This document shows, piece by piece, positions 8,026-15,869 of a DNA stretch of 64,000 nt (positions are counted from its first letter, which is position 1; every line of letters starts with the position of its first letter). Position numbers and translations under genes: made by a program. This stretch comes from Massiliimalia sp050943535 (GTDB taxonomy: Bacteria > Bacillota > Clostridia > Oscillospirales > Ruminococcaceae), in contig JBMNPJ010000002.1 in the NCBI GenBank assembly GCA_050943535.1, forward strand, positions 248,001 through 312,000. Reading direction: 5' to 3'. The notes below the pieces were generated by a model. That model was not told where the DNA came from. It saw only the letters and a list, made by a program, of their open reading frames with translations, and did no database searches.

Positions 8026-8991
8026 TTAGTGAGAATCAGATAGGGAATGGAACTGATCCACAAACCAGATGTTTTGAATAGAAAATTCTCGACCTTTCAG
8101 GTAGTTGAGTACGCCGGCGTCAGTAGGAAAATCAAACCGCAGCTTGTAAGAACACAAAGCCTGATGACGGATACCGTATTGATTGTTCAGCGCATGAAGA
8201 CCATATTTCCCGTCCCCCAATAAGGGATGACCAATGTATGCCATATGGGCACGAATTTGATGGGTGCGTCCGGTTTTCAGGTTTACTTCCACCAGAGAAA
8301 GGTTGCCTCTGCTTTCTAATACCTGATACTGGGTAATGGCAGTTTTGGCGTTGGGACGAGGTTTATCGTAAAGGGTGACTTGATTTTTAGAAGAATCTTT
8401 TTGCAGATAATGGGTTAAGGTTGCCTGTTTGGGAGAAGGAGTTCCTGCGACCAGACAAAGATATTTTTTGGTAATTTCCCGATTTTTGATTTTTTCATTG
8501 AGAATTCTCAGCGCAGCGGCAGTTTTTGCCACAATGACCATACCGCAGGTGTTTCGGTCAATGCGGTTGCAGAGGGCAGGAGCAAAAGAAAGCTCATCTT
8601 CCGGATGGTACTCTCCCTGATCGTACAGGTAATGTTGGACCCGGTGAATCAGGGTGTCCAAGGTGTTGTCATTGTCTTCGTGGACAACCAGTCCTTGGGG
8701 TTTATTGACCAGAAGAATTTGCTCATCCTCATAAACCACATCAATTTTGCTTGGAACCGCTAAAAAGGGCAAAGATTCCTGCACTGGGAAAAACTCGTCA
8801 TTTAAATACAAATCCAACTGATCACCCAGACAGAGTTTGTAATTGAGTTCGCATTTTTTGCCGTTTACTTTGATGCGCTTTTTTCGGATGGATTTATAAA
8901 GTAAACTTTTGGGAAGCAGGGGCACGCTTTTGGAGAGAAATTTATCCAGGCGCTGCCCCTGATCATTTTCTTTAATGATAAAAGTTTTCAT
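8026..8991 (-). CDS. RluA family 23S rRNA pseudouridine synthase
   Basis: A 321-residue enzyme with an N-terminal S4-like RNA-binding segment (QRLDKFLSKSVPLLPKSLL) and the RluA catalytic motif at residues 142-150 (NRIDRNTCG; D145 is the catalytic aspartate). The usual HRLD histidine is replaced by N142, a tolerated variation in this family. The late motif TGRTHQIRAHMAYIGHPLLGD is also present. It forms pseudouridine in rRNA (RluC/RluD group); the exact target position cannot be assigned. Start ATG 8991 has GGAATCC upstream on the minus strand, a weak ribosome site. Confidence 0.92.
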   Translation of the reverse strand: MKTFIIKENDQGQRLDKFLSKSVPLLPKSLLYKSIRKKRIKVNGKKCELNYKLCLGDQLDLYLNDEFFPVQESLPFLAVPSKIDVVYEDEQILLVNKPQGLVVHEDNDNTLDTLIHRVQHYLYDQGEYHPEDELSFAPALCNRIDRNTCGMVIVAKTAAALRILNEKIKNREITKKYLCLVAGTPSPKQATLTHYLQKDSSKNQVTLYDKPRPNAKTAITQYQVLESRGNLSLVEVNLKTGRTHQIRAHMAYIGHPLLGDGKYGLHALNNQYGIRHQALCSYKLRFDFPTDAGVLNYLKGREFSIQNIWFVDQFHSLSDSH

Positions 8992-9145
8992 GAAAGGATT
9001 CCTTTTCTATTTCATTTTTCGGCGAAACGGGATTCGCTTTTTTCAATTATATCATGTTACTGGGGCTAGGAAAAGAAAAATTGATAGAATAAATGGAAAT
9101 TTTTCCAATTTTGTGATATGATGAAAAAAGAAATCATGGGGGAAG

Positions 9146-9847
9146 GTGTTTGATTTGGGAAGTGAATTGCACAAAGATCACCGGAAAAGAATGCGTGCAA
9201 AAGCAGAACAGGGTGGACTTTCCCAGTGGGCAGACCATGAACTTTTGGAATTGCTGCTATTTTACGCTATCCCCCGGGGAGATACCAATCAAACAGCCCA
9301 TCGCTTAATGAGTCATTTTGGTTCGTTTGCTGAGATTTTGAACGCATCCGAGGAGGAATTGTGTTCCGTGGCGGGAATCGGAATGTCCAGCGCTATTTTA
9401 ATTCGAAATGTAGCGGAAATTACCCGAAGATATTACCTGCAGTCCGATCATAAAGATTCGGGAAATTGGCTGACCGATCTGTCCCAATTGGGCAAATTTT
9501 GTGCGGATTTGTTTATCGGGGTATCAGAAGAACGTCTTTATGGAATTTATCTGAGCCATGGAGGAAAACTTCTGGGATATGATTTGATTTCGGAAGGTAC
9601 ATTGTCAGAAGTAAAGCTGTATTTTGGGAAAATGATCAAACAAGCACTACGGTATCATGCCTCCGTAGTAGTGCTCACCCACAATCATCCGGGAGGAATT
9701 GCCCGCCCATCCAATGAAGATGTCACCACAACCAATTATTTAAAAACCTTATTGAAAATGTCTGATGATATTCTTTTAGCGGATCATGTTATTGTGGCAG
9801 GACAGGTTTATCTCTCCATGAAAGAGGGCGGATATTTTAGCGACTGA
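9146..9847 (+). CDS. radC: RadC family JAB-domain protein
   Basis: The 233-residue protein has an N-terminal helix-hairpin-helix segment (SVAGIGMSSAILIRN) and a C-terminal JAB/MPN metalloprotein domain with the JAMM motif THNHPGG-x5-SNED (H-x-H-x10-D). The cellular function of RadC is unsettled despite its name. The ribosome site GGGGGAAGG (9138-9146) overlaps the GTG at 9146 but is ideally 8 nt before TTG 9155, so the true start may be 9155 (MGSELHKDH). Divergent from the pseudouridine synthase gene. Confidence 0.9.
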   Translation: MFDLGSELHKDHRKRMRAKAEQGGLSQWADHELLELLLFYAIPRGDTNQTAHRLMSHFGSFAEILNASEEELCSVAGIGMSSAILIRNVAEITRRYYLQSDHKDSGNWLTDLSQLGKFCADLFIGVSEERLYGIYLSHGGKLLGYDLISEGTLSEVKLYFGKMIKQALRYHASVVVLTHNHPGGIARPSNEDVTTTNYLKTLLKMSDDILLADHVIVAGQVYLSMKEGGYFSD

Positions 9848-9938
9848 AAGAGATGTCTGAAATTTAATTTCTGTTGTGATTGTTAAAGCTGTGATTATGT
9901 TAGAACGGAAATAGGCTGAATAGTTAGATTGATGAAAG

Positions 9939-10012
9939 AAAAAAAGAGCCGACCTGCTCTCTCACCTTCAGGACGACTCGTATGAAATATTTTCCAGAGA
10001 TTTCTCTCCTAA
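9939..10012 (-). ncRNA. Candidate small RNA (promoter plus intrinsic terminator, no ORF)
   Basis: On the minus strand a promoter-like pair TTGAAA (10046-10041), 17-nt spacer, TATATT (10023-10018) points into a stretch of about 73 nt. The stretch contains a short hairpin (GAGA/TCTC near 9995-10010) and ends in a strong hairpin: GAGTCG/CGGCTC (9979-9974 with 9951-9946) plus CCTG/CAGG, loop AAGGTGAGAGAG, then seven T. No reading frame is present. I do not recognise a family. The region is AT-rich, so the promoter match could be chance. Confidence 0.4.
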
Positions 10013-10068
10013 TACAAAATATACCATATTTTTACAAAATTTTCAATATGGTTTAGGAGGATTTTTTG

Positions 10069-10860
10069 ATGAAAAGAATAACAGCAATGCTGTTGGCTGC
10101 TGTCCTGATGATTTCTATGGCAGCATGCGAAAACACATCTTCAGCCGATGTTTCCAGCTCAGACATCAGTGATCAGACTTCTGTTTCTTCACAGGTTTCA
10201 AATGATAGTGATGAAGAAACTCAGGCAAAGCAGAAAGAAGAAAAAGCCAAGAAAAAAGAATATGCCGAAGCTGCTCAGAAGATTATGGATCGCATCGACA
10301 ATCTTGGTACGATAACACTGGATTCCAAGGCAACTGTATCCGATTTACAAAAAGAATACGATAATGCTGCACCAGAAGTTCAAAAACTGGTTACAAATTA
10401 TACCGTTTTGACTGAGGCAGGTCAGACTATTTCCAAATTAGAAGAAGAAAAGGCTGCCGCCGAAAAAGCTGCTGCTGAAAAGGCTGCCGCCGAAAAAGCT
10501 GCTGCTGAAAAGGCTGCCGCCGAAAAAGCTGCTGCTGAAAAGGTTGCTGCCGAAAAAGCTGCTGCTGAAAAAGCTGCCGCCGAACAGGCTGCCGCGGAAA
10601 AAGCCGCTGCCGAAAAGGCCGCTGCTGAAAAAGCTGCTGCCGAACAGGCTGCTGCTCAACAAGCTGCACAAGCTCAAAATCCTTCTGGAGGAGGTCAGCA
10701 GTCTGCACAAGAACAGCCTCAGGGACAAATGGTGTGGGTTACCCCTACTGGTAAACGGTATCATTATGATAGTACTTGTAATGGCGGGCATTATTATCAG
10801 GCTACACTGGAAGAAGCACTTTCCAGAGGGTTAACTCCTTGCAAAAAATGTATTGGTTAA
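10069..10860 (+). CDS. Ala/Glu/Lys-rich lipoprotein with C-terminal Cys motif
   Basis: A 263-residue secreted lipoprotein: signal peptide residues 1-19, lipobox ISMAAC with the acylated cysteine at C20, then a Ser/Thr-rich linker, a mixed helical region and about 75 residues of AAAEKAAAEK-type repeats predicted to form a long alanine-rich helix. The C-terminus carries a compact motif YHYDSTC-x20-C-x2-C (C237, C258, C261) ending in GLTPCKKC, a putative metal-binding tail found at the ends of diverse Firmicute exported proteins. The helix may act as a stalk. Start ATG 10069 is 8 nt after TAGGAGG; the TTG at 10066 is less likely. No partner gene is adjacent. Function unknown. Confidence 0.85.
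   Translation: MKRITAMLLAAVLMISMAACENTSSADVSSSDISDQTSVSSQVSNDSDEETQAKQKEEKAKKKEYAEAAQKIMDRIDNLGTITLDSKATVSDLQKEYDNAAPEVQKLVTNYTVLTEAGQTISKLEEEKAAAEKAAAEKAAAEKAAAEKAAAEKAAAEKVAAEKAAAEKAAAEQAAAEKAAAEKAAAEKAAAEQAAAQQAAQAQNPSGGGQQSAQEQPQGQMVWVTPTGKRYHYDSTCNGGHYYQATLEEALSRGLTPCKKCIG
10443..10670 (+). repeat. In-frame tandem repeats coding AAAEK/AAAEQ
   Basis: About fifteen imperfect 15-nt units of the type GCTGCCGCCGAAAAA / GCTGCTGCTGAAAAG follow each other, alternating codon variants so that a 30-nt higher-order unit recurs near the start. Such arrays change length by slippage in multiples of 15 nt without breaking the frame. Confidence 0.9.
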
Positions 10861-11019
10861 TGATAACGCTAGGGAACTAATGATATACAAAACGCTGTGA
10901 TTCTGAAACATGGCATTCTATAGGATGGGCGATTGTACATGGGCTGCCTAGTTGGGTGTATGTGATTTATTTTATCATTCGATATTGATAAGCTGTGTAG
11001 TATCAGCAGGAGGAATTGT

Positions 11020-11556
11020 ATGAATGATTCTATAATAAAGGTGATCCAAAATAGAAGCAGTTATCGGGGTACTTATCGTCCTGATCCGGTGCCGAGAAGT
11101 GATTTAAAGAGGATTATGGAGGCAGGGCTTGCGGCACCGTCTGGATGTAACAAACAAACCACCTCTTTGATTGGGATCGATGATCCCAAATTGCTGCAAA
11201 AGGTGAAAGAGCTAATTGATCCTCCTGTATGTGAGACGGCACCTGCCATGATTGTGGTACTTACTCAAAAAATTTATGCTTACCGTGATCGGTGCTATCA
11301 GGTTCAGGATTACAGTGCGGCAATCGAAAATATGCTTTTGGCCATTAAGGCATTGGGATATGAAAGCTGCTGGTATGAAGGACATATTACTGATGAAGAT
11401 GATATTGCCGGAAAAATTGGAGCATTGTTAAAGATACCGGAAGGATACCGTGTGGTGTGTCTTCTTCCGGTGGGGATTGCCAACCAGCCTGTAAAATCCA
11501 CACCCAAAAAAGCGTTTGATGAACGGGCGTGGTTTAATGGATTTGGCGCCAGCTAA
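11020..11556 (+). CDS. Nitroreductase family protein
   Basis: The 178-residue protein has the FMN-dependent nitroreductase fold: RSSYRGTYRPDPVP for FMN phosphate contact near the N-terminus, AAPSGCNKQ, and the central AIENMLLAIKALGYESCWYE helix typical of the family. It is a small member; substrate unknown (quinone, nitro-compound or thiazole oxidation are seen in relatives). Start ATG 11020 follows AGGAGG. The last codons and stop (GCC AGC TAA) run straight into a palindromic repeat identical over 26 nt to the one that follows spoIIR at 54.2 kb, so the C-terminus may have been reset by the repeat. Confidence 0.85.
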   Translation: MNDSIIKVIQNRSSYRGTYRPDPVPRSDLKRIMEAGLAAPSGCNKQTTSLIGIDDPKLLQKVKELIDPPVCETAPAMIVVLTQKIYAYRDRCYQVQDYSAAIENMLLAIKALGYESCWYEGHITDEDDIAGKIGALLKIPEGYRVVCLLPVGIANQPVKSTPKKAFDERAWFNGFGAS

Positions 11557-12034
11557 GAGCCGCCGGGCAGTGCCCGCCACCTGGCGGTGGAGCAATGGGC
11601 TACGGCTCACACTCTGTTGGTAAAACGGAAATATTAAATAATTTTCTCTCAGCCAGCGGAGTACGAGCGAAGCCTCTTTGGGTCCAGGGGTGTGAACCCC
11701 TGGCCGTCGGAGACAAGTTTTTAATTTTTTATGTGGGCTTACCGCGGACAATGTCCGCTGACCACACCTGCACCATTTCTTTTGATGGCCAAAAGAAATG
11801 GAAAGAAAAAGCCACCAGAGGGGCGTCCTCCGGAAATATATGGTTAGTCGGCCTGCCCCTCTGGATACCCCAAGTGTTGTTTGCACATTTGAGGAAAACA
11901 ATTGTTTTCGGGGAAGCGCTGCGGCGCTAATCGGTTCAGAGAGTCTGGTGTAATGTTTTTATTTGTACAATTTACTGGTTTACATTGCCTTTTTTACTGT
12001 CTGTACAGACCATGAATATGGTCTGTATTTTTTT
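11551..12034 (+). repeat. Mosaic palindromic repeat, copy A (3' UTR of nitroreductase gene)
   Basis: The 484-nt block starts at the stop codon and is made of hairpin modules: CGGGCAGTGCCCG (11564-11576), CCACCTGGCGGTGG (11577-11590), CCAGGGGTGTGAACCCCTGG (11684-11703), GCGGACAATGTCCGC (11744-11758), a 12-bp stem at 11773-11801, CCAGAGGGGC/GCCCCTCTGG, GAAAACAATTGTTTTC (11894-11909) and AGCGC/GCGCT, ending in the terminator ACAGACCAT/ATGGTCTGT. The part from 11703 on matches copy C (31.8-32.1 kb). Short open frames inside it on both strands are not convincing genes. Confidence 0.85.
12004..12034 (+). terminator. Intrinsic terminator ending repeat copy A
   Basis: A 10-bp stem TACAGACCAT/ATGGTCTGTA with GAAT loop is followed by a T-run. 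The same ACAGACCAT stem ends copy C at 32135-32167. Confidence 0.85.
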
Positions 12035-12045
12035 ATTTCATCCTA

Positions 12046-12088
12046 TTGACAATCCTGTTATTACTGTATATACTGTATATATACAGTA
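12046..12088 (+). promoter_or_regulatory. Promoter and YtrA-type operator of GntR-ABC operon
   Basis: TTGACA (12046-12051), a 17-nt spacer and TATACT (12069-12074) form a strong promoter. A perfect 18-bp palindrome TACTGTATATATACAGTA (12071-12088) overlaps the -10 box, preceded by an extra half-site TACTGTATA (12062-12070). This layout is typical of autorepression by the YtrA-like regulator encoded just downstream. Confidence 0.85.
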
Positions 12089-12112
12089 ATAGAAATCAGA
12101 AAGGGTGATGAC

Positions 12113-12484
12113 GTGAACATTTTTATTGATAATAAAAGCGGAGCTCCCATTTATGACCAGATTTATTCTCAGATTAAAAATCAGATTATCAGCGGTGAGC
12201 TGCAGCAGGATGAAGCACTGCCTTCCATCCGCAATTTGGCAAAGGATCTTCGGATCAGTGTAATTACCACAAAGCGAGCTTATGATGAACTGGAACGGGA
12301 AGGATTCATCTATACATTGCCGGCAAAAGGGTGTTTTGTGGCGCCCAAAAATGTAGAACTGCTCCGGGAAGAAAATTTGAAAAAAATTGAGGAATACATC
12401 CAAAAGATTTCGCAGCTTGCGGCAGCCTGCAATCTCACCAAAGAACAATTAATGGAAATGATTCAGATTAATTTGGAGGAATAA
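12113..12484 (+). CDS. GntR family regulator, YtrA subfamily
   Basis: A 123-residue protein: winged helix-turn-helix of the GntR type (PIYDQIYSQIKNQIISGEL through AYDELEREGFIYTLPAKGCFV) with only a short C-terminal helical extension, which defines the YtrA subfamily. These usually repress the ABC transporter encoded behind them and are induced by cell-wall-active compounds. GTG 12113 is preceded by AAAGGG (12100-12105). The ATP-binding gene starts 2 nt after the stop codon, so the three genes form a tight operon under the operator at 12071-12088. Confidence 0.92.
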   Translation: MNIFIDNKSGAPIYDQIYSQIKNQIISGELQQDEALPSIRNLAKDLRISVITTKRAYDELEREGFIYTLPAKGCFVAPKNVELLREENLKKIEEYIQKISQLAAACNLTKEQLMEMIQINLEE

Positions 12485-12486
12485 TC

Positions 12487-13329
12487 ATGAACGCATTGGA
12501 AATTAGGGATTTAACCAAGACCTATCAGGGATTTCAATTGGATCATGTAAATTTAACTTTGCCCCAGGGATGTATCATGGGATTGATCGGAGAAAACGGG
12601 GCGGGAAAAAGTACCACCATCAAGCTGATTTTGGATATGATCCGCCGGGATAGCGGTACCATCACTGTTTTGGGGAAAGATAATCGGGAAAATATTCAGC
12701 TTACAAAACAAGAGATTGGAGTTGTGCTGGATGATGTGGGAATTCCTGAATGCCTGAACGCAAAGCAGGTTGGGAAAATTATGAGACATACTTTTGAAAA
12801 TTGGGACGATGCTGTTTATAACCGGTATTTAACCCAGCTTTCTATTCCAAAAGACAAATCCTTTAAGGAATTTTCCAAAGGGATGAGGATGAAACTGGGA
12901 ATTGCGGTGGCCCTTTCCCATCATCCAAAATTGTTGATTTTGGACGAAGCTACTTCCGGCCTGGATCCGGTAGTACGGGATGAAGTGATCGAGATGTTTG
13001 GGGAATTTACCCGGGATGAAACTCATTCTGTGTTGATATCTTCCCACATTGTCAGTGATTTGGAGAAAATCTGCGATTATATCGCCTTTTTGCATCAGGG
13101 CAAATTGCTCCTTTGCGAGGAAAAGGATCTTTTGCTGGAACAGTATGTAATGATACAGTGTACAAAAGAACAGTTTTCTGATCTGGATCCTTCTGCGGTG
13201 AAAGGGAAAAAGATTTCTCCTTATGGGGTGCAGGCTTTGGCTTTGCGGGATAAAGTTCCGGCAGAAATGAATATTCTCCCAGTAAGCATCGAGGATTTGT
13301 TTATTTTTATGATCAAGGAGGCGGCGTAA
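12487..13329 (+). CDS. ABC transporter ATP-binding protein
   Basis: The 280-residue ATPase has Walker A GENGAGKST (about residues 36-44), a signature motif in the variant form FSKGM in place of LSGGQ, Walker B LLILDEATSGLDP, and an H-loop in SSHI. The long C-terminal extension is typical of BcrA/YtrB-like exporters. Partner is the membrane protein encoded 1 nt downstream. The YtrA-type regulator in front suggests a role in resistance to a peptide or wall-targeting compound, which is inference. Confidence 0.92.
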   Translation: MNALEIRDLTKTYQGFQLDHVNLTLPQGCIMGLIGENGAGKSTTIKLILDMIRRDSGTITVLGKDNRENIQLTKQEIGVVLDDVGIPECLNAKQVGKIMRHTFENWDDAVYNRYLTQLSIPKDKSFKEFSKGMRMKLGIAVALSHHPKLLILDEATSGLDPVVRDEVIEMFGEFTRDETHSVLISSHIVSDLEKICDYIAFLHQGKLLLCEEKDLLLEQYVMIQCTKEQFSDLDPSAVKGKKISPYGVQALALRDKVPAEMNILPVSIEDLFIFMIKEAA

Positions 13330-13330
13330 G

Positions 13331-13972
13331 ATGAAAGGGTTATTGTGGAAAGATTTTTATATGGCCGCGCGGTACTGCCGGGCATTTCTGGTGATGGTGG
13401 CTGTGTTTTTAGGGATATCCTTTTTTGGAGATGACAATCTTTTCTTTATCCTCTATCCTATGCTGATTGCGGGAATTATCCCTATGTCCCTGATTTCTTA
13501 TGATGATCGGGATAAATGGAATCAGTACAGCGGTGCTCTGCCCTATTCCAGAGCGCAGCTGGTTTCCTGTAAGTATTTGATTGGTCTGGGATTTGGCGGG
13601 GTAGTTTTTGTGCTTTCTCTGGCAGCGACAGCAGGCAGAATGGCAATCAAAGGATATTTTTCCTGGACAGAATTTTTCTTTATGGCAACCTTTCTGTTGA
13701 TTGTGGGTCTGCTGGGTCCCAGTCTGCTTTTACCGTTTGTGTTTAAATTCGGCGCAGAAAAGGGTAGAATCGGTTTTTATGTGATGATTGGTTTGGTATG
13801 TGCTGTGGGTGCATTCCTTACAGGAGTGGGAATTCAGACAAACTTTGGTACAGAAAGTTTGCTTGCCGGAGCTGGCTTTCCAGTTATGGGGATCCTTTGG
13901 GTTGTAATGATTGGGCTTTACCTGCTTTCCTGGAAATTATCCATCGCTTTTTATCAAAAACGAGAACTGTGA
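13331..13972 (+). CDS. ABC-2 type transporter permease
   Basis: A 213-residue integral membrane protein with about six hydrophobic segments and the N-terminal MKGLLWKDFYMAARY sequence typical of ABC-2 permeases linked to YtrA operons. It would dimerise and pair with the upstream ATPase. The ribosome site AAGGAGGCGG lies inside the end of the ATPase gene. It is the last gene of the operon, followed by a terminator at 14015-14063. Confidence 0.9.
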   Translation: MKGLLWKDFYMAARYCRAFLVMVAVFLGISFFGDDNLFFILYPMLIAGIIPMSLISYDDRDKWNQYSGALPYSRAQLVSCKYLIGLGFGGVVFVLSLAATAGRMAIKGYFSWTEFFFMATFLLIVGLLGPSLLLPFVFKFGAEKGRIGFYVMIGLVCAVGAFLTGVGIQTNFGTESLLAGAGFPVMGILWVVMIGLYLLSWKLSIAFYQKREL

Positions 13973-14014
13973 GTTCGGCAAATTCGTAAAAAGAAACGTT
14001 TTATACATGGAATT

Positions 14015-14063
14015 CTCTGTCTGTAATGAGGTATGGCATACTGAATAACAGACAGAGGATTTT
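14015..14063 (+). terminator. Intrinsic terminator after ABC operon
   Basis: A 10-bp stem CTCTGTCTGT/ACAGACAGAG encloses a smaller hairpin (GTATG/CATAC) and is followed by a T-rich run. Confidence 0.75.
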
Positions 14064-14080
14064 TATGGTTATTTTTTCTC

Positions 14081-14150
14081 TTGACCGGATATAGCTTATG
14101 ATTTATAATATCGATATACGATATTGATAATCGATATCGAGGAACGATAT
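14081..14150 (+). promoter_or_regulatory. Promoter and CGATAT-repeat operator of PadR operon
   Basis: TTGACC (14081-14086), 17-nt spacer and TATAAT (14104-14109) form a near-consensus promoter. Directly behind it lies a cluster of CGATAT/ATATCG words (about 14109-14150), including ATATCGATAT and TCGATATCGA palindromes. This is a likely binding site for the PadR protein encoded next. Confidence 0.8.
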
Positions 14151-14172
14151 TTACAGAAAGGCGGAAATAACT

Positions 14173-14484
14173 GTGGCAAAAAAGGCGTTTGAAGTACTGA
14201 GTGAACCCATGTTTTATGTGCTGATGTCCTTTTTAAAACAGGATCGATGCGGTACAGAAATTGTGGAATTTGTTCAGCAGAAAACCAAAAAGCGGGTGAA
14301 TATCGGGCCGGGAACGCTGTATGCCATTTTGGCAAAATTTCAGGATGAAGGGCTGATTTCGGAAACTTTGGTAGAAGGCAGAAAGCGAACCTATCGGATT
14401 ACCACAAAAGGAAGAAATGTTTATACAGAGGAAGTGAATCGGCTCAGATGCTGTCTTGCAGATGCACAGACAGAAGAGTTGTAA
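14173..14484 (+). CDS. PadR family transcriptional regulator
   Basis: A 103-residue PadR (short, s2 type) winged-helix protein with the family core (GPGTLYAILAKFQDEGLI, then KRTYRITTKG). GTG 14173 is preceded by AGAAAGGCGG. The following DUF2812 gene starts 27 nt after the stop, the usual arrangement in Firmicutes, where the pair is thought to sense and respond to membrane or wall stress. Self-repression through the CGATAT cluster just upstream is likely. Confidence 0.92.
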   Translation: MAKKAFEVLSEPMFYVLMSFLKQDRCGTEIVEFVQQKTKKRVNIGPGTLYAILAKFQDEGLISETLVEGRKRTYRITTKGRNVYTEEVNRLRCCLADAQTEEL

Positions 14485-14510
14485 TACGGCAGGGAAAGAA
14501 GGCGGATTTT

Positions 14511-15698
14511 ATGGCAAAAACAGTGATTCGGTGGATTCCGGCAGATCCTTATGAGATTCCCAAAATAGAAAGCTGGCTTTCTGATCAGGCTCAGAAAGGA
14601 CTTATGCTAAAACGGATGGGCAGTGTGTTTGCCTGGTTTACCAAAGAGGAACCGGCCCAGGTCACTTATCGGATTGAACCCATTGTTCCCAAAAGTGCGG
14701 GGATTGAACCAGATGAGGAAAGAAAGGCCATGTACCGTGAATGGGGCTGGGAATATGTGTGGGATTTACAGCGCATGTTCTGGATTCTTCGTTCCCGGGA
14801 TCTGGAACCGCAGGAACTGCATACGGATACCGTGGCAGAAGGCTATGTTTACAAACGGCTGAATCAGGAATTGAGACGTACCGTGATTAGTCAAATCTTT
14901 GCTTTGTTTGTACCGATGCTTTGGGGTTCTATGGAACTTTTGCGTCTGTATAAAACCCCGTTATATGCATTGGTGCGTTATGGGGTTGAACCCATGATGT
15001 TTTTGCCTTTGGTTTTATGGGGTGTGGTTACAGCCATTCTGGGGTGCTGGAGGCTTGGGTCCATTAAAAAATTACAGCGCAGTCTGGAGCGGGGAGAACC
15101 GTTTCCCCACTGTCAGGATGTTTCGGTTTTGACCATAACACCCGCCAGGAAAGCTTCTATGATCGCTACAGGAATTTGTGTGTTTTTGGAAGTTTTAGTT
15201 TGGATTGGGATTGCCTTGGCGTTGATATTCGATCCTCTCCAACAGGAAAAGAATCCGTGTTATCTGCCGTTGGCGCAGGTGGAATCTGGTAATCAGGAAG
15301 TGATTCAGGAAAGTCAGCTGGGAGAAGACGAGGCCAGTTATTGGTTTTCTTTTTTGACCCGAAAGCAGTATACTATCTCAGAGTATGCCACAGTCAAAAA
15401 CAATGGAGCAGCCAAAGAAGTGTTTATGCAGACCGATTATTATGATCTGGTTTCCGAAAAACTGTCTGGGCCTTTTATGGAACAGAATATGAAACAGGAA
15501 CAACAATATTTTCATGACTTTTCTATTACGGAGCAATCACCCCAGGGTTTTGACCAGCTGGTGATAGGAAGATGGAACAGTATGCAGTATTTATTTGCCA
15601 GGAAGGGAACTCAGGTGATTGAGATAACGTATTCCGGTGAAGTACCTTTGAATGAATTGGCAGGACAGCTTTTAGAAAAATTTGAACAGGCAAAATAA
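14511..15698 (+). CDS. DUF2812 domain membrane protein
   Basis: A 395-residue protein whose first ~110 residues form a DUF2812 domain (WIPADPYEIPKIESWLSDQA, then AQVTYRIEP), followed by two hydrophobic segments near residues 135-190 and one near 225-250, and a soluble C-terminal part. ATG 14511 is chosen because GGAAAGAAGGCGG precedes it; the in-frame ATG 14448 overlaps padR and lacks a ribosome site. It is co-transcribed with padR. The function of DUF2812 proteins is not known; they recur beside PadR regulators. Confidence 0.85.
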   Translation: MAKTVIRWIPADPYEIPKIESWLSDQAQKGLMLKRMGSVFAWFTKEEPAQVTYRIEPIVPKSAGIEPDEERKAMYREWGWEYVWDLQRMFWILRSRDLEPQELHTDTVAEGYVYKRLNQELRRTVISQIFALFVPMLWGSMELLRLYKTPLYALVRYGVEPMMFLPLVLWGVVTAILGCWRLGSIKKLQRSLERGEPFPHCQDVSVLTITPARKASMIATGICVFLEVLVWIGIALALIFDPLQQEKNPCYLPLAQVESGNQEVIQESQLGEDEASYWFSFLTRKQYTISEYATVKNNGAAKEVFMQTDYYDLVSEKLSGPFMEQNMKQEQQYFHDFSITEQSPQGFDQLVIGRWNSMQYLFARKGTQVIEITYSGEVPLNELAGQLLEKFEQAK

Positions 15699-15729
15699 AA
15701 GGGAGTGCTGTAGTTACAGCACTCCCTTT
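15698..15729 (+). terminator. Intrinsic terminator after DUF2812 gene
   Basis: A 15-bp stem (15698-15712 with 15715-15729, core GGGAGTGCTGTA/TACAGCACTCCC) with a 2-nt nominal loop follows the stop codon immediately. Confidence 0.88.
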
Positions 15730-15869
15730 CACGTATAGATAAAGTATGTCATAAGAAAAAGTGGGTACGCAAATGTGCACCGACTCACTACTAAAATGTG
15801 ATCATTTTGATTATATTATAAAGAAAAAATTGTGATCGTTGATAACTGTCACCGAAACTAGCAATAGTT

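Noticed and set aside
10427..10791. Minus-strand frames rich in Phe/Ser/Gln opposite the alanine-rich lipoprotein
   Set aside because: Pure by-products of the 15-nt repeat array; low complexity and no start signals.
11428..11930. Open frames on both strands within repeat copy A
   Set aside because: Similar frames appear in copy C because the DNA is similar, but they do not keep a common reading frame or codon bias; the conserved feature is base pairing, not protein.
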